Source of the DNA: Jacaranda mimosifolia
Taxonomy: Eukaryota > Streptophyta > Magnoliopsida > Lamiales > Bignoniaceae
DNA: 64,000 bases
NCBI GenBank assembly: GCA_018894105.1
Contig: CM032128.1
Location: 19,201,001-19,265,000, forward strand
Direction of reading: 5' to 3'
Shown here: positions 45,699-56,929 of the stretch, piece after piece
How positions within the stretch are numbered: the stretch's first letter is position 1
Layout of the letters: the number at the start of each line of letters is the position of its first letter
Position numbers and translations under genes: made by a program
The notes under the pieces: generated by a model
What the model saw: only the letters and a program-made list of their open reading frames with translations
Database searches by the model: none
Told to the model about the DNA's origin: nothing

Positions 45699-46790
45699 TA
45701 TTCTAATAAAGTATAACTTGGGCAAATGATTGCCTTGTTCGAGAAAATATCAAGATTTATTTAACTTTATTTGCTCATTTTACATTTTTCTAAACATATC
45801 TCGAATTTTTTAATTTATTTGTCATACTTCTTAACGTATTTTAGTATTATACTTTATCCAATGATGTTATTTTACTCTCTTCTCTCAATTTTTTTAAAGT
45901 TTTTATTTATTATTTTTCTATTGTTTTTAATTTTTGATGATTGAGGTTTTTTCTTCTCCCTTGGCATGAAGTTGAACTTCTTTGGTTTCTAAAAGCCATT
46001 TTGGTGTTGTAATTTGGTTTGTCTATTTTCAGATTTGTTTGATTTATAAGTAGGGCTATGAATGGAGATTTGAAAATCTAATGATTGTTCATATTCGTTT
46101 ATAGAAAATATTATCCGTATCTATTTAAAGTGGATATTATCCATATTCAATAAATAAATATTCGATTGTAAATAAATATGAATATGATAATTATATATTC
46201 AATCCATTTAATATTCGCTCTGTATATATATTGATTTGATACATATTTGATTATCCATAACTTAATTATACCCTTATTCGTATTCAATAATAATATTAGA
46301 AAGTTATTATATTCATTATATATTCTACTTTTCATGTATTTTGGATAAAATAAATAATATTTACAAGATTATTATATATAATAATTATTCTAATTTATTT
46401 TTTTTATATTTTTAATATAAAATTTGATAATACATATAATTGAAGAATTATATAAAAAAAAAGTAATAAATTTAAAAGATTATAATAATATTGAGGAAAA
46501 ATTTAAGAATCAATGTATTGAACGATGAAATTAATCAATACAAACTACTTGTTGCTTGACTTTAAATTAATGTACTTAGTAGTTATTATTAATAATATTA
46601 AATTAGTGTTAAACTATTAATTAAGTAAAAAGCTTTTGAAAATTCCAGAGATTTTCTGAAAAATTTTACTTGCTTGCTGTTTGAGTAATAGTTCATAATG
46701 GAAAATTTTAGAAATAGAAAATTAAAGGTTCACTCTTATATTAAAGAGCTTAAAAAATTCTTAGTCTCAAATAATATTTTATTCTTGACA
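45699..46790. other. AT-rich intergenic DNA with a MITE-like fragment
   Basis: No gene seen. Positions about 46050-46340 begin TAGGGCTATGAATGG and are rich in ATATTCG/ATTATCC words. This resembles hAT-type non-autonomous repeats starting TAGGGNTGNNAATGG, and a related inverted copy lies near 58370-58650. The remainder is simple AT-rich sequence. Confidence 0.4.
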
Positions 46791-46795
46791 GGTGG
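46791..46795. repeat. Target-site duplication GGTGG, left copy
   Basis: Identical to 49842-49846 on the other side of the 3.05-kb LTR. Confidence 0.88.
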
Positions 46796-47414
46796 TGTAG
46801 CGCCCCATCTAAGGATGCCCCATCTAAGGATAGCACCTAAGCTGAGGCACCACTCCAGTTTAAACTTAAATCTCAATTTATCATACAATCAATAGGCCTA
46901 AAACATTTCAACTTAACTGATTAGAAGCAGCGGAAATTTCAAACTTAATTAAAACGACAATCATTTAATGATGTTCCCTGATTCAGCTTCTTATATCTAA
47001 CATAACATATACAGACCTGAAGTCCTTCACATTAGTCCTGACATATTACATCATCACAAAACCAAAGTTTAACATTCAAAAGAATTCAATATCATACACT
47101 AGCACCTATTCTGTTACAAAAGTATTTCTCCAGCCCAAATCAAGAGTCCATATCCTTTACTTAAACCTATCTGAGAAACATGAATAACACAAGGGGGGGA
47201 GGGGGGGTAAGTCCGAAGGACTTAGTGAGGGATAATAATAACCATAAGCAATAGGGATCTCTTGAGAAAGAATCAACTCAACAGATCAGAATTTAACAAG
47301 TAAACAGGTACATTTCAGAATATAGGCATTTACAAGTTCGGTAACAAGCGTTGTCAAATTCAAGACTTTCAGTAGGTACTAGCTCGGGGGTTGTGACTGT
47401 CGACTCAAACAGTG

Positions 47415-47492
47415 CGGCCAGCTCAACCGCTTTACTACGGGAGGTATCGCCATCGGCCAGCTCAATCGATTTACTACGGGAGGTATCAGCGC
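47415..47492. repeat. 39-bp tandem duplication in the solo LTR
   Basis: Two copies of a unit with GGCCAGCTCAA, TTTACTACGGGAGGTATC, starting at 47416 and 47455. Read on the minus strand it would encode a 13-residue repeat (DTSRSK..ELA), but there is no sign that it is translated. Confidence 0.85.
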
Positions 47493-47721
47493 TAACTCGT
47501 TCAGCCCGGACAACAGCCCAAACTAGACCAGGAACCACACCATCCTTATTGCTCCAAGAGCAGTTCACAAGCAAGTAGAAACGAGTACAAGCAAGCAAAC
47601 CCTTAAGAATATGCATTCCAACAAAACGAGTAAGACATGCATATCAGATCACTTTATACCAATCAAACAAGTATTTTCATAGCGATATAGCTAGGTATAC
47701 AATTGGTGTGCCCATACGGAC

Positions 47722-47835
47722 TGATGGCGCATAGTAGATACCTAAGCGGGCTGCTTAGCATATCGCGGATACCTATGCAGACCACATAGCGTACCCTAGA
47801 CACCCAGGCGGGCTGCAAGGCGTGTCCCAAGTATC
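47722..47835. repeat. Three imperfect ~36-bp repeats in the solo LTR
   Basis: Units of the form GATACCTA-GCGGGCTGC-TAGC recur three times with changes of sequence (TAGATACC, CGGATACC, TAGACACC starts). Confidence 0.7.
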
Positions 47836-47869
47836 CCAGCATTCCGTGTAAGATTGGCACTCGGCCCAA

Positions 47870-48200
47870 GTACAATCTCCAAACAAGTACAACAAGTATA
47901 CCAAGTACCAATCAAGTACAACAATCAAGTACATACAAGCCAACTGGCTAGATATCAGGATACAATAAGCGAGAATGTCGGCAAGGCATTTGATAACGAT
48001 TCAAGCAGGAACAAGCAAGTACGATCAAACAAGTACCAGACACGACAGATAGGACTTCTGGGCGCCAGAACGAACAAGAACGATTGAACCAGTACAAGTG
48101 AACAAGTACGATTGAACAAGTGCGAACCCTCACAAGGGTATACAAGTCAATAACAAGTAACAAGCAAGTACGAGTCAAACAATTACGAACAGGTACAATC
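47870..48200. repeat. CAAGTAC-rich degenerate repeat tract in the solo LTR
   Basis: CAAGTAC, AACAAGTAC and ACGATTGAAC words are repeated many times with irregular spacing. Confidence 0.7.
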
Positions 48201-48258
48201 AAGCAATTTAAACCCTCACAGGGGTTATGCCACAAGAACAGATAGATATATTAAGGCC

Positions 48259-48402
48259 AAAATGGCAGAACCTCACAGGGTTCAACAATTAACGAATAGC
48301 TGTAGTCAAAGCAATAACCCAGAGTGGGAGAACCTCACAGGGTTCAACAATTAACGAGAAGCTTGTACAAAGCAATAACCCAAAATGGGAGAACCTCACC
48401 TC
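48259..48402. repeat. ~62-bp tandem repeats in the solo LTR
   Basis: The anchor GAACCTCACAGGGTTCAAC occurs at about 48269 and 48331, and a partial third copy at about 48392. Each is preceded by AGCAATAACCCA or a related word. Confidence 0.85.
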
Positions 48403-49841
48403 TTGTAGTCTCAGAAGTGCTATCACAATCAACAACCTATTGGTCCGTGGGACCCACTTCATCATTACCTAACCATAATGATATATATTTAGTCAGAACC
48501 CACGTTCAATTTCCTAATACAACTTTATCATATTGATTCTTAACTCCAAATTTGCTAGTTATCCCATTAACATGATAACTTAAAAATGACAACATTTATA
48601 AATTCCAAGAATAGCTATAAGACTAGTTTTGCTATGAAATCTTAATTCTCATTTCGCTTCTCCTATTAGAAGAGTCAAGTTTCTTAACCACAAGATCTAC
48701 ATATTGTCACCTAATCATCAATTGTTCAAGGTATAATTTCCATTCCTACTAATTTAGGTCCTCAATCCAAAGTCTCAAGTTCAATTTCTTATAAATTTCA
48801 TAATTTCCAATTTATAACTTAATACAAGGTCCATGTCCATTGTAACATCCTTAGCATGGGAGGGTTCAACCCATACACATATATATACACAATACATCAT
48901 CATCCTCAAGCTATTCTTATCATGAATACAAATCAATTAGGAATATACACATGCATGTACATACATATACATATATATAATCTACCAATCTTTTACCATA
49001 AATACGCAACGAGGGCTCGGATCCACGAACCAACTACGCCAATATGATCGTCTCGACGAAAGGAAGTTTCTGCCTTCTTGCCTGCACCGCCGGAAAAATT
49101 GAAAACCACCATAGTCTTGCTCCTCTCGAGCTCCTGAATCCAATGCCGCTTTCGGTTTTTCATTTCGAGGTCTGTAGCCACCAGAAAACAGCTTAACAGC
49201 CTTCAACTTCTTTTCCTCCACCGAATTTCGATCACTAGTTTTCTCCCTCTCCGCCGCGCCAAACTTACATGCAACCACTTACTCCTCTTCTCCTCACTAA
49301 GAGCTACCCAAAACACCCTTCAACAGTCCAAAACGTCGCCGGAAAGATGCAAACCCACTTCACCTGCTTCTCGGTTCCTCATTCTTCACGGCGGCTCGTC
49401 GGTCCTGGGCTGTGCATGGCTTAAGAAAGGTGGTCAGGAGGTGGAGAAGAGTAGTTTGAGAGGTTTAGGGTGGTGGTTGGTGGTCGCCGGTGAGAGACCC
49501 GCGATGGTGGTGGCTCACGGTGAAGAAAGAAATGGTGAAGAAAAGAGAGAAAAAGGGAATAAGAAAGGAAAGAAAAAGAGAATGAAGGAAACAAGAATTC
49601 TGCTGCCCGATTTGTTGGTTTTAAAAATTAAATTTTCTCAAATTGCAATTTGGCCCCAAGGTTTAAGCAAATTTCCCATTTGCAATCAAGTCCTTAGAAT
49701 TTGCAGTTTAGCCCCGAAAGCTTTAGAATGTGATCCAACTAGGTCTTGCCTAATTGCATTTTGACCCCAAAACTTCCAACTTCCTTGCAATTTAGCCTTT
49801 GTTTCATTATTATCGAAATATCGAATTTCAGGGGTGTTACA

Positions 49842-49846
49842 GGTGG
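49842..49846. repeat. Target-site duplication GGTGG, right copy
   Basis: Identical to 46791-46795. A perfect match suggests a younger insertion than the copia copies, though five bases say little about age. Confidence 0.88.
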
Positions 49847-51537
49847 ATTACCTCATCCGAGGTAGTACCACTTGCTGCCTCATCAAATTTAATGTTGCTC
49901 GTCATTTAGGCGACATTTGATGTGTTACATGGATATTAGTCATGATTATAATAGACCCTCTACTAATTGAGATTGGATTAACTATTCTCTTGTTTGATAT
50001 GAACAATTGTACCCTCAATTAGTCACTACTACAATCCACCATAATTAGTTATTGGGCATTTGATATTTGCTATTATTATTTGACAGACCAAAAATACCCC
50101 ACATTAAAAAAGCCCTTAGTTACATTTCCCTCTCCCTCTCACTTATTCTTTCTACCCAAAGCACGCATTGCCGTCATTTTTTCACACATATTTAACTCTA
50201 CTCCTGATGAAATCATTCGATTCAATGATGACAAATAGTGCTTACATAACCAGGCTTGCCTCGGCTACGTGTGCTGACGTTGTAAGATACTGAAGCTTCG
50301 CATCGATCCACACCGATTAACATGTAAGGGCTTGCTTACACAATTTATGTTACATTTATTTTCCCCTTTTGTCAAAATCCTATTGAAGAAATAGAAAAGG
50401 AATTTTATTGATTATTCTATGTAAAATTGGTGCGACCATTTTTTAATTTAATGGGTATAAGTTAACAAGCGTATAGCCCTGGGTTCTCATAGGAAGACAT
50501 TTTAGATTCGAGCATGTTTGCAGTTTTCCTTCATGTGTATACAGTCTAGGAAGGAGAAATTTGCATATTTGCAAAAATCACGAACTTCCATTGCTACTGC
50601 ATTAACCCAGCAAGCCCTCATTGCCGTGTTTGTGTGTTTATGCTTCAAGGCAAATTTGCATATCTGACAAAATCGATCAAAGATAATACGATAAGTTTGT
50701 GAGCTAATCAAGTTGTAAACCTTGTGCAAGACTTAATAAAATTCGAAAGCTCATCATTGGGTTAATAAGGCCCCTGTTTTCAAGGTTTTTTGCACACCAT
50801 CTAGGGCATTGTGCATCTATATATTCCATTAATATGTTTTGATTTCAAATGTGTGGTTCTTGAAAAGTTTGCTGATCGTATATTGTTGTTAAAGTTTACC
50901 CTCTTGGAATTTCTAATTTTTTAATTCATAAAAAGGGCGATTGTTGGTGTGCTTTGGCATTATGATATATTTAAGTCAAGTTGTCAGCATTAAAGAAATT
51001 CATTCGACATAATTATGGTCAGCTGATTATTTGTGGATATTATGGGGTTGATTGTTATGAATTAGATGATTAGAAAAAATGAACTTTAATGGTTTTTCTG
51101 AAACATAAGCTATTCTGGAACAACTTGCAAGTCCAGTGTGACTCCATCAGTAGGCTATCCAACCTAAATAGAACATTCTAACTTAAATTTATCAATTTTT
51201 TGATTAACTTGCTGATCTGGTCCCCTAAGACTAAAAACATATTACATTTTCTTGGGTTTTAAATCTTATAGGAAAGAGATTTGAAAATTGACCAAGTTCA
51301 AAGCTTGGAATTTGCTAAAGGAAAAAGCATTGTAAAGGTCTGACCAATATGATATTTGGTTAACTTCTTAGTAATGTTGAGATAATTAGATTTTTCCAAA
51401 CACAGTATGAATATTTGTACAATTTTTTTACCCAAATCGATAGTGACATGAATTTGCCAATTTCAATTTGCTTATGTTCCATGACCTTCGTGTCAATATG
51501 TTTTGTAATTTTGATTTCACATTGTTTGTAGTTTGCA
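49847..51537 (+). other. Non-coding stretch upstream of the zinc-finger pseudogene
   Basis: No ORF of note. Around 50120-50160 there is a pyrimidine-rich run like a plant 5' leader. At 50321 CATGTAAGG could be a splice donor, and TTGTTTGTAG at about 51522-51531 an acceptor just before the ATG at 51538. This would fit a leader exon and a ~1.2-kb intron of the following gene, but it is only a reading of signals. Several TTTGATNTG words (49917, 49995, 50069) lie near the proposed transposon end. Confidence 0.35.
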
Positions 51538-52026
51538 ATGATTCTAAGGTCACCTCCAACATGCCCTTGTGGTGGAGGACCAATGGTAATCCGTCAGTCT
51601 CACACAACCCAGAATCTTGGCAAGTGATTTTACAAATGTCCGAAGAACAATAATCATGATGGCCATTTCATCTAGTGGAATGTGTATCGGGGGGTCCTTT
51701 GGCCATATTCGTATGTGGGCTATCCATCCCATGGAGCATGTTCCCGTCTTCCCAATCCGAGTGCCTACGTTCAGACTCCGTCAGATCACAAAGTCACAAA
51801 AACACCAAAAAGTGGATGCATAGACAAACCTGAACAAAGTGGAAGTTCACGTATAGGTCCTTCGATTCATAAGTCCTTTAATGAACACCCAGATACTTTT
51901 AATCTTCCAAATCACAACGTGAACCATGCACTGATATTTCATGGTTGTCTTAAATGTGGATGTGTTATCCTTGTTGGCTTTGTTGGGATGTTGATGGGCT
52001 TGCTTATCGGAAAGCTTTTGATGTGA
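51538..52026 (+). pseudogene. GRF-type zinc-finger protein remnant with C-terminal membrane segment
   Basis: One frame of 163 codons runs from an ATG at 51538 to the stop at 52024-52026, with two internal stops. Residues about 10-45 fit the GRF zinc-finger pattern: CPCGGG, then S-T--NLGK, then FYKCP, then a tryptophan. The stop at the position after NLGK, usually Arg/Lys in the family, is TGA, as a CGA-to-TGA change would give; the second stop (TAG) precedes the conserved Trp. The final cysteine of the motif is not obvious. The last ~30 residues (CGCVILVGFVGMLMGLLIGKLLM) form a membrane segment, as in small plant GRF proteins with a C-terminal anchor. It lies inside the proposed PIF/Harbinger element, so it may be element-encoded or captured. 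Confidence 0.55.
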
Positions 52027-53202
52027 ACTCCTTTCTTATGGCCTGGTTAATCATGCAAGTTTATTGGTGTAGAAGTACTTATATGGTTTGGCAGTAGTAT
52101 GAGAAGTTATATAATGTTGTATGACTCTACTTTCTTATGTTTATGGTTTTCTCCGACTGTCTATAACTTAGACCTTCGTATAGAAATTTAATAGGTGATT
52201 TTTGTGTTTCGTTTCTTATTGGAACTATATGTTATGTTTGCAGTAATTAGATTTGTATTACATGATGCAATATTTTCAGATAAAAGCAACAGTCATACCC
52301 CATATCATTGTGATGAAATGTGCCAAGGTATATACGTTTTGGATGATTATGTATGTCAACTGCCTGGAACATAGGCATGGAAAGGGCATTTCTCCAGGTA
52401 GTGGAATTATTGATCTTTCCACATATATAAGTTCCCAAGTCATGGTCTTATTTGATTAAAGGAAACTGAAAATGACCAAAATTAATAATTATCACCAGAA
52501 TGTCTTGCATGGCTAAATTTAAAAAACTATTATGACCAGCTGCATCTATTAGGAATGACATTTGCTTAATTATATGTCTAAATCCGATTTAATAGGATTA
52601 TAGTCTTAAATCCTAATGCTTAAATTAAAATGCCAAAACTGTAATGACGGCTACACTGCCGTGATTTCCATATCAACTTACAAAATTTAATTATGGCTAC
52701 AATTGATGTTCAATTCCATATACGTGGACATAAATGATTTTCGTATAGCTTGAAATGGCCTCGGAAAGCAGACAAAAACTTGTATAACCCAGCAAATTCA
52801 GTTCACGTGACACAACAGTATTCCATTGTACTAATATATAGCCAGAATTTTCGATTTACACCACTAGCCAATCTCTGTTGACATGCAACTCATGCAGTGA
52901 AAATTTGCAATTTCGCTCCTAAATATGTGCACGTCTTTTGCAGCTTTCCACCACGCACATTACTAATATCAAGAATCTTATTTTGGCTTATACTCCTTTT
53001 CTATCAAGGCTGAAAATTTAGAAGATAACACAATGAGGAATCATCCTTTGTGCTAGGACACATGCAAGAGAAAAGAGTTATGCGTAGTATAATTTATGAG
53101 TGAATAAATTGCCCATGAAATTAGAATTTCATATATTGTGAGGAGTGTATGCGCTTCTCCTCATCACTTTCTGCAATTACCAATTCAACATAGGAATTTA
53201 AT
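52027..53202. other. Non-coding gap between the two plus-strand pseudogenes
   Basis: About 1.2 kb of AT-rich sequence. Nothing recognised; no reading frame shows conserved residues. Confidence 0.5.
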
Positions 53203-53993
53203 ATGGCTCCAAGAAATCCCAGAGGGCAGGAACCGGTATTCTACGTGGCACCATGGTGTGAGCAACTTGACAGAGTGTTCATCAGTCAACTTGCAGAGTA
53301 TGAGAGAACATATTTTAAAAAACTAGCACATAAGCACAAAGTCTTTGGTTTTCTAATCTCCCTTGACCGGGTGAAATACAACGATGAACACAACATTATG
53401 TCTACCGAAGCTTATATTTGGGATTATATTACCGTGGCAAGTTATATGTGGTTACATAATTTTTATATGATATTTGCATTTTTTTCCCTATAAAATTGTT
53501 GGTGAACACACGTGGGTGTTAGATTTTTTTGTGGAAGTACCCCATTTGGGAGGCCTACATGCTAAAAGGAGAGGACCAGTGGTCGAAACTATGTGATATA
53601 TTTGGTGCACCAAAATCGGTTAATCTTTTTGGAGAGACTAATGTAATTTAAATTTCTGATGATAGTAGATTTGCCCCAGTTCAACACAGTCACAACAATA
53701 CCCCACCACTTAATGTTGCACAGGTTGATATGAACCATTTGACATCTTCTTTCTGGAATAATCTGGATAAAATATATGGCTAGGATGATACCTCCTAGGA
53801 TTTTGTGAAGTTCTGCAATTCTACCCAATCTGCACTTTCCCATCCCACTTCTTTCTCTAACGTATATAGTGGACTGTGGATGGAAGAAGATGAATGTGGC
53901 CTGTTTGGGCTCGTGAATCCTTCCTCGATCATTGGACCTGCAAGCTCGTAGGCGTCTTCATCCGATGCACCGAAGGATAATAGCAAGAAGTGA
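53203..53993 (+). pseudogene. Degenerate ORF, possible PIF/Harbinger accessory (Myb/SANT-like) protein
   Basis: Exon-like piece 1 starts at ATG 53203 and stays open to 53493 (MAPRNPRGQ..., with an ELAEYE-type helix and DRVKYNDEHNIM). A second piece in another frame runs from about 53523 (LWKYPIWEAYMLKGEDQWSKLCDIFG) to TGA at 53991-53993. It is interrupted by TAA once and TAG three times but has no frameshift. A spliced intron at about 53450-53522 (acceptor GTGTTAG) would join them. The W-x-Y...W--LC-IFG pattern resembles the second half of the Myb/SANT-like accessory proteins of plant PIF/Harbinger elements. The match is by eye and the identity is uncertain. Confidence 0.42.
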
Positions 53994-55544
53994 TGTTTGC
54001 ATTTCCTGCCATCTCCATATTTAGATTGTTTCCTACCCAATTAAGACTTATTTAACATTGTATTTTGTGTTTATGTTCTAGGATGTCATTTGCAACTTTT
54101 TTCCACAATTACTGAACTTTTCGTGTCGTTGAAATGTCATATGATTGTTATCTATATTGTCAGTATTATTAATTTTAAATTAGTATCCATATGGTGTAGG
54201 ATCAGAGAAAAGTACTATGTGTTTACTTACTATTTAATCAAATCTCGTAAGATAAAGATGGGATCATATTAGCAATTAAGTTATAGTCACCCTTATTAGT
54301 ATTTTAAATAGTAAGTTCATATATCTTTTTACACTGTCTAAATTGGAACATGATTTCATATATCTAAACATGAAAGTTCATACAAGGTTGATTGCCGCTT
54401 TTCGCTTTCCCATTGTGGTTTCTGATCAGTTTGATTTTAGTCATTTTCAACTTTAGTAGGCCCCATCATTAATAATATAGCTAAAATTAGTCCACCCATT
54501 TTTAAACCTTTGCCAACTTAGCTCATTAGCATCTCTTGTATTTGTTTACACATATTTAAAATTTATTAAAAATTGAACTCGAACATTACATGTATTTTTA
54601 AAAAATATTAAATAGTAAATATATATATACACACAATATTCTTAATTCTTTCAAATAATATCATGAATGCGCTCCCATTTTATATTTATTCATTTATTAT
54701 TTTTTTTCGTCAGAATTTGAAGTTCAAATTAATATAGCAATAAAGATGAAGAAAGATAAAAAAAAGGAGATAGTAAAATACATTTTTTATTTTATCAATT
54801 ATATTTTCTTCATTAAGATGCATTGTTTTTTTTTTTTCCTATTTTTTTTTTATCCTTTCGAACAGAAGCTCAAAAATGTTACCTGGTAAGTAGAAAGCAC
54901 TCAACCCACCTAAATTGTATCCTAAAGTGTTTCGTCATAGATAATGAACTCACACAATGATAGATTACAAAAGAAAAGTTTTAGAAGTGTAAAAAAATGG
55001 TTGGGGGTCAGAACTAGTGATGTGCCACCAAGGTGCAACTGCATAGAAAAACAATTTTTTTGGCTGGTGGCACTTTGAGGTTCTAGTGGTAGAATTTTTA
55101 TTCCTTACTATTTTTTTCATTAATTTCTATATTTTTGCGTAGTGAAAAGTTAACAAAAAATAAAGATCTCCATACTTTCAATTTGCCTACTTTCTTTTCA
55201 ATCTCCTAAATCCATCCAAAACAAGAGAAAATCAACAATTCTCCATCTTATCCTATGTTTGCCCAACATCTTCACCAGCCCAAGAGGGCACTCACTTGAG
55301 ACCGAAAATGTGGATCAATTTGTGAAATAATGAGAAATTAACTAGAATTTTAATAAGAAAAAAAGGTTCATATATATGTGTATACAAAATCTACGTAGTT
55401 TGGCTCATCAGTTAATAGCTTATGCCCATGGACAAAGAGGATAATTCCATTACTAACTGAAGAAATTACTGAGATTTTTTCAATAATTACACTCCACTTG
55501 CACGTAGATTCAATACATTATACTAAACCAAATGATCACAAAAT
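53994..55544. other. AT-rich spacer between convergent transposon pseudogenes
   Basis: No coding region seen. It contains homopolymer A/T tracts (about 54700-54850) and a short TATATATACACAC run near 54620. Confidence 0.5.
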
Positions 55545-56929
55545 CTAAGATGTGGAACGAGCGCCTCTCCACGCTTGATACATATTAGAAGCCAAGTTAT
55601 CACGCCAGTTGCTCCACTTGAATGAACCCTCAATTGTGTCAACATGGTTGAGATCTACATGGTCAGAACCCTCAGTAATATCTAGTGAGAAAGCCTCAAA
55701 TAGATCAAATTGCATTTGGGCACAAATGTAGTTGTGCAGAAGTGCACAAGCCAAAATTATCATATTCTGAGTCTTTATAGGATAGTACGTAGTGCTCCTT
55801 AGTACAGCCCAACGACCTTTGAGAAGCCCAAATGCTCTCTCAATAACATTGCGTGCCCTAGAGTGCTTCATGTTGAAAAATTTACGAGGGTTTTGGGGTC
55901 TCAATGCTTCCTCACTCCAATCATCTAGGTGGTATCTGGTGCCACGGTATGGAGCTAAAAATCCTTCACAATTGCATAACCAGCGTCACATAAATAGTAG
56001 TTTCCTATTGAATATAAAGTTAAGAAGAAAAAAAAAAGCCAATGAATAATAAATGCTAAAGATTAAATACAGATATAAAAGCCACAATATGCAATACGTA
56101 ACAGCACATACCACTGGGTACTTTTAGGCCATTTGGCTTGTTAACAGCTGCACGTATCACCCTACTATCCTTAGCCGAGCACTCCCATCCAACAAGGACA
56201 TAAATGAAATTCGTGTCACGGTTGCATACACCTAAAATATTAACTGCAATTTCACCCTTTCGAGATCTATAACATGTTTGTTGGCTTCTTGGAACCCGAA
56301 CCAAGATATATGTACTGTCAAGGGCTGGGAGTAAAGGGCAAACTTCAATGAATTATCACGAGTACGCATGCTTTTTGAACAAAAGTTAATAATTGATTTA
56401 AATTTACCTTAAAGCATCTCCATGTATTATTCGTACAATCTTCTTTGACAGGCTTAGGTTCCACTAGGAGCAATGGACTAGCCTTGATAATTGCTTTAAG
56501 ACACTGTTTGAAATACTTGCTAATCATGTGACTAGATCTTTTAAAATTATGTTTGACAATCTTATTTTTCTTATGATGTGCTAGGATAGACAAAAAAATG
56601 GCCACTTTCTCAGGAATGCTAACAAGTTTTTCTCGGTAAAGGCCCCATACATGTTCAATCAAGTAACATAGCTTCCAAAAAGCACTCCTATCCATACATA
56701 AATTATCAATACAAGCTTGATCATTTAGTTCCACGATCTCTCTCAAGTGTTTTGACTGACCAGGCATTTTAGAAATCACACTCCACCTCCTAGGGACCCG
56801 ATTTCGCCTATCACTCTGTCTCCGAATACGTATACGATAAGCATTATAAAGCAGACATAAGCAAACAAGTCTTCGCAGAAAAAATATACAAATCCATATC
56901 AGAATACGGATCTTGGTATTCCAATTCAT
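55545..56929 (-). pseudogene. PIF/Harbinger DDE transposase, three exons, frameshifted
   Basis: Plant Harbinger transposases (HARBI1-like, DDE_Tnp_4) cut and paste the element with TTA-type target duplications. Exon 1 (56929-56408) has the helix-turn-helix region (MDRSAFWKLCYLIEHV, EKVAIFLSILAHHKKN) and VEPKPVKEDCTNNTW. Exon 2 (56324-56112) has ALDSTYI (first Asp), YRSRKGEIAVNILGVC and WECSAKDSRV. Exon 3 (56004-55545) has YYLCDAGY (second Asp), NVIERAFGLLKGRW (Glu) and LLHNYIC. Introns have GT-AG ends (56407-56325, 56111-56005). The intron 2 phase fits; the exon 1/2 join is off by one base. In exon 3 one base is missing near 55970-55976, between LCDAGY and FLAPYRG, giving a premature TAG. Confidence 0.88.

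Larger units (their letters stand above)
46796..49841 (-). repeat. 3.05-kb solo LTR, probably Ty3/gypsy chromovirus
   Basis: The ends are TGTAGCGCCCC (left) and, on the minus strand, TGTAACACCCC (right), both TG...CA, flanked by perfect GGTGG duplications (46791-46795 and 49842-49846). The minus-strand start followed by TGAAATTCGATATTTCG, and downstream text with CTCACTAAGTCC, are typical of long plant chromovirus LTRs of the Del/Tekay type; that assignment is from memory of the family. No primer site, gag or pol lies inside, so it is a solo LTR. Small ORFs in it (for example minus 48982-49278) are not convincing genes. Confidence 0.8.

Noticed and set aside
48982..49278. Overlapping minus-strand ORFs of 98 and 62 codons in the solo LTR
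   Set aside because: They overlap in different frames, lie wholly inside an LTR with clear boundaries and match no domain I recognise.
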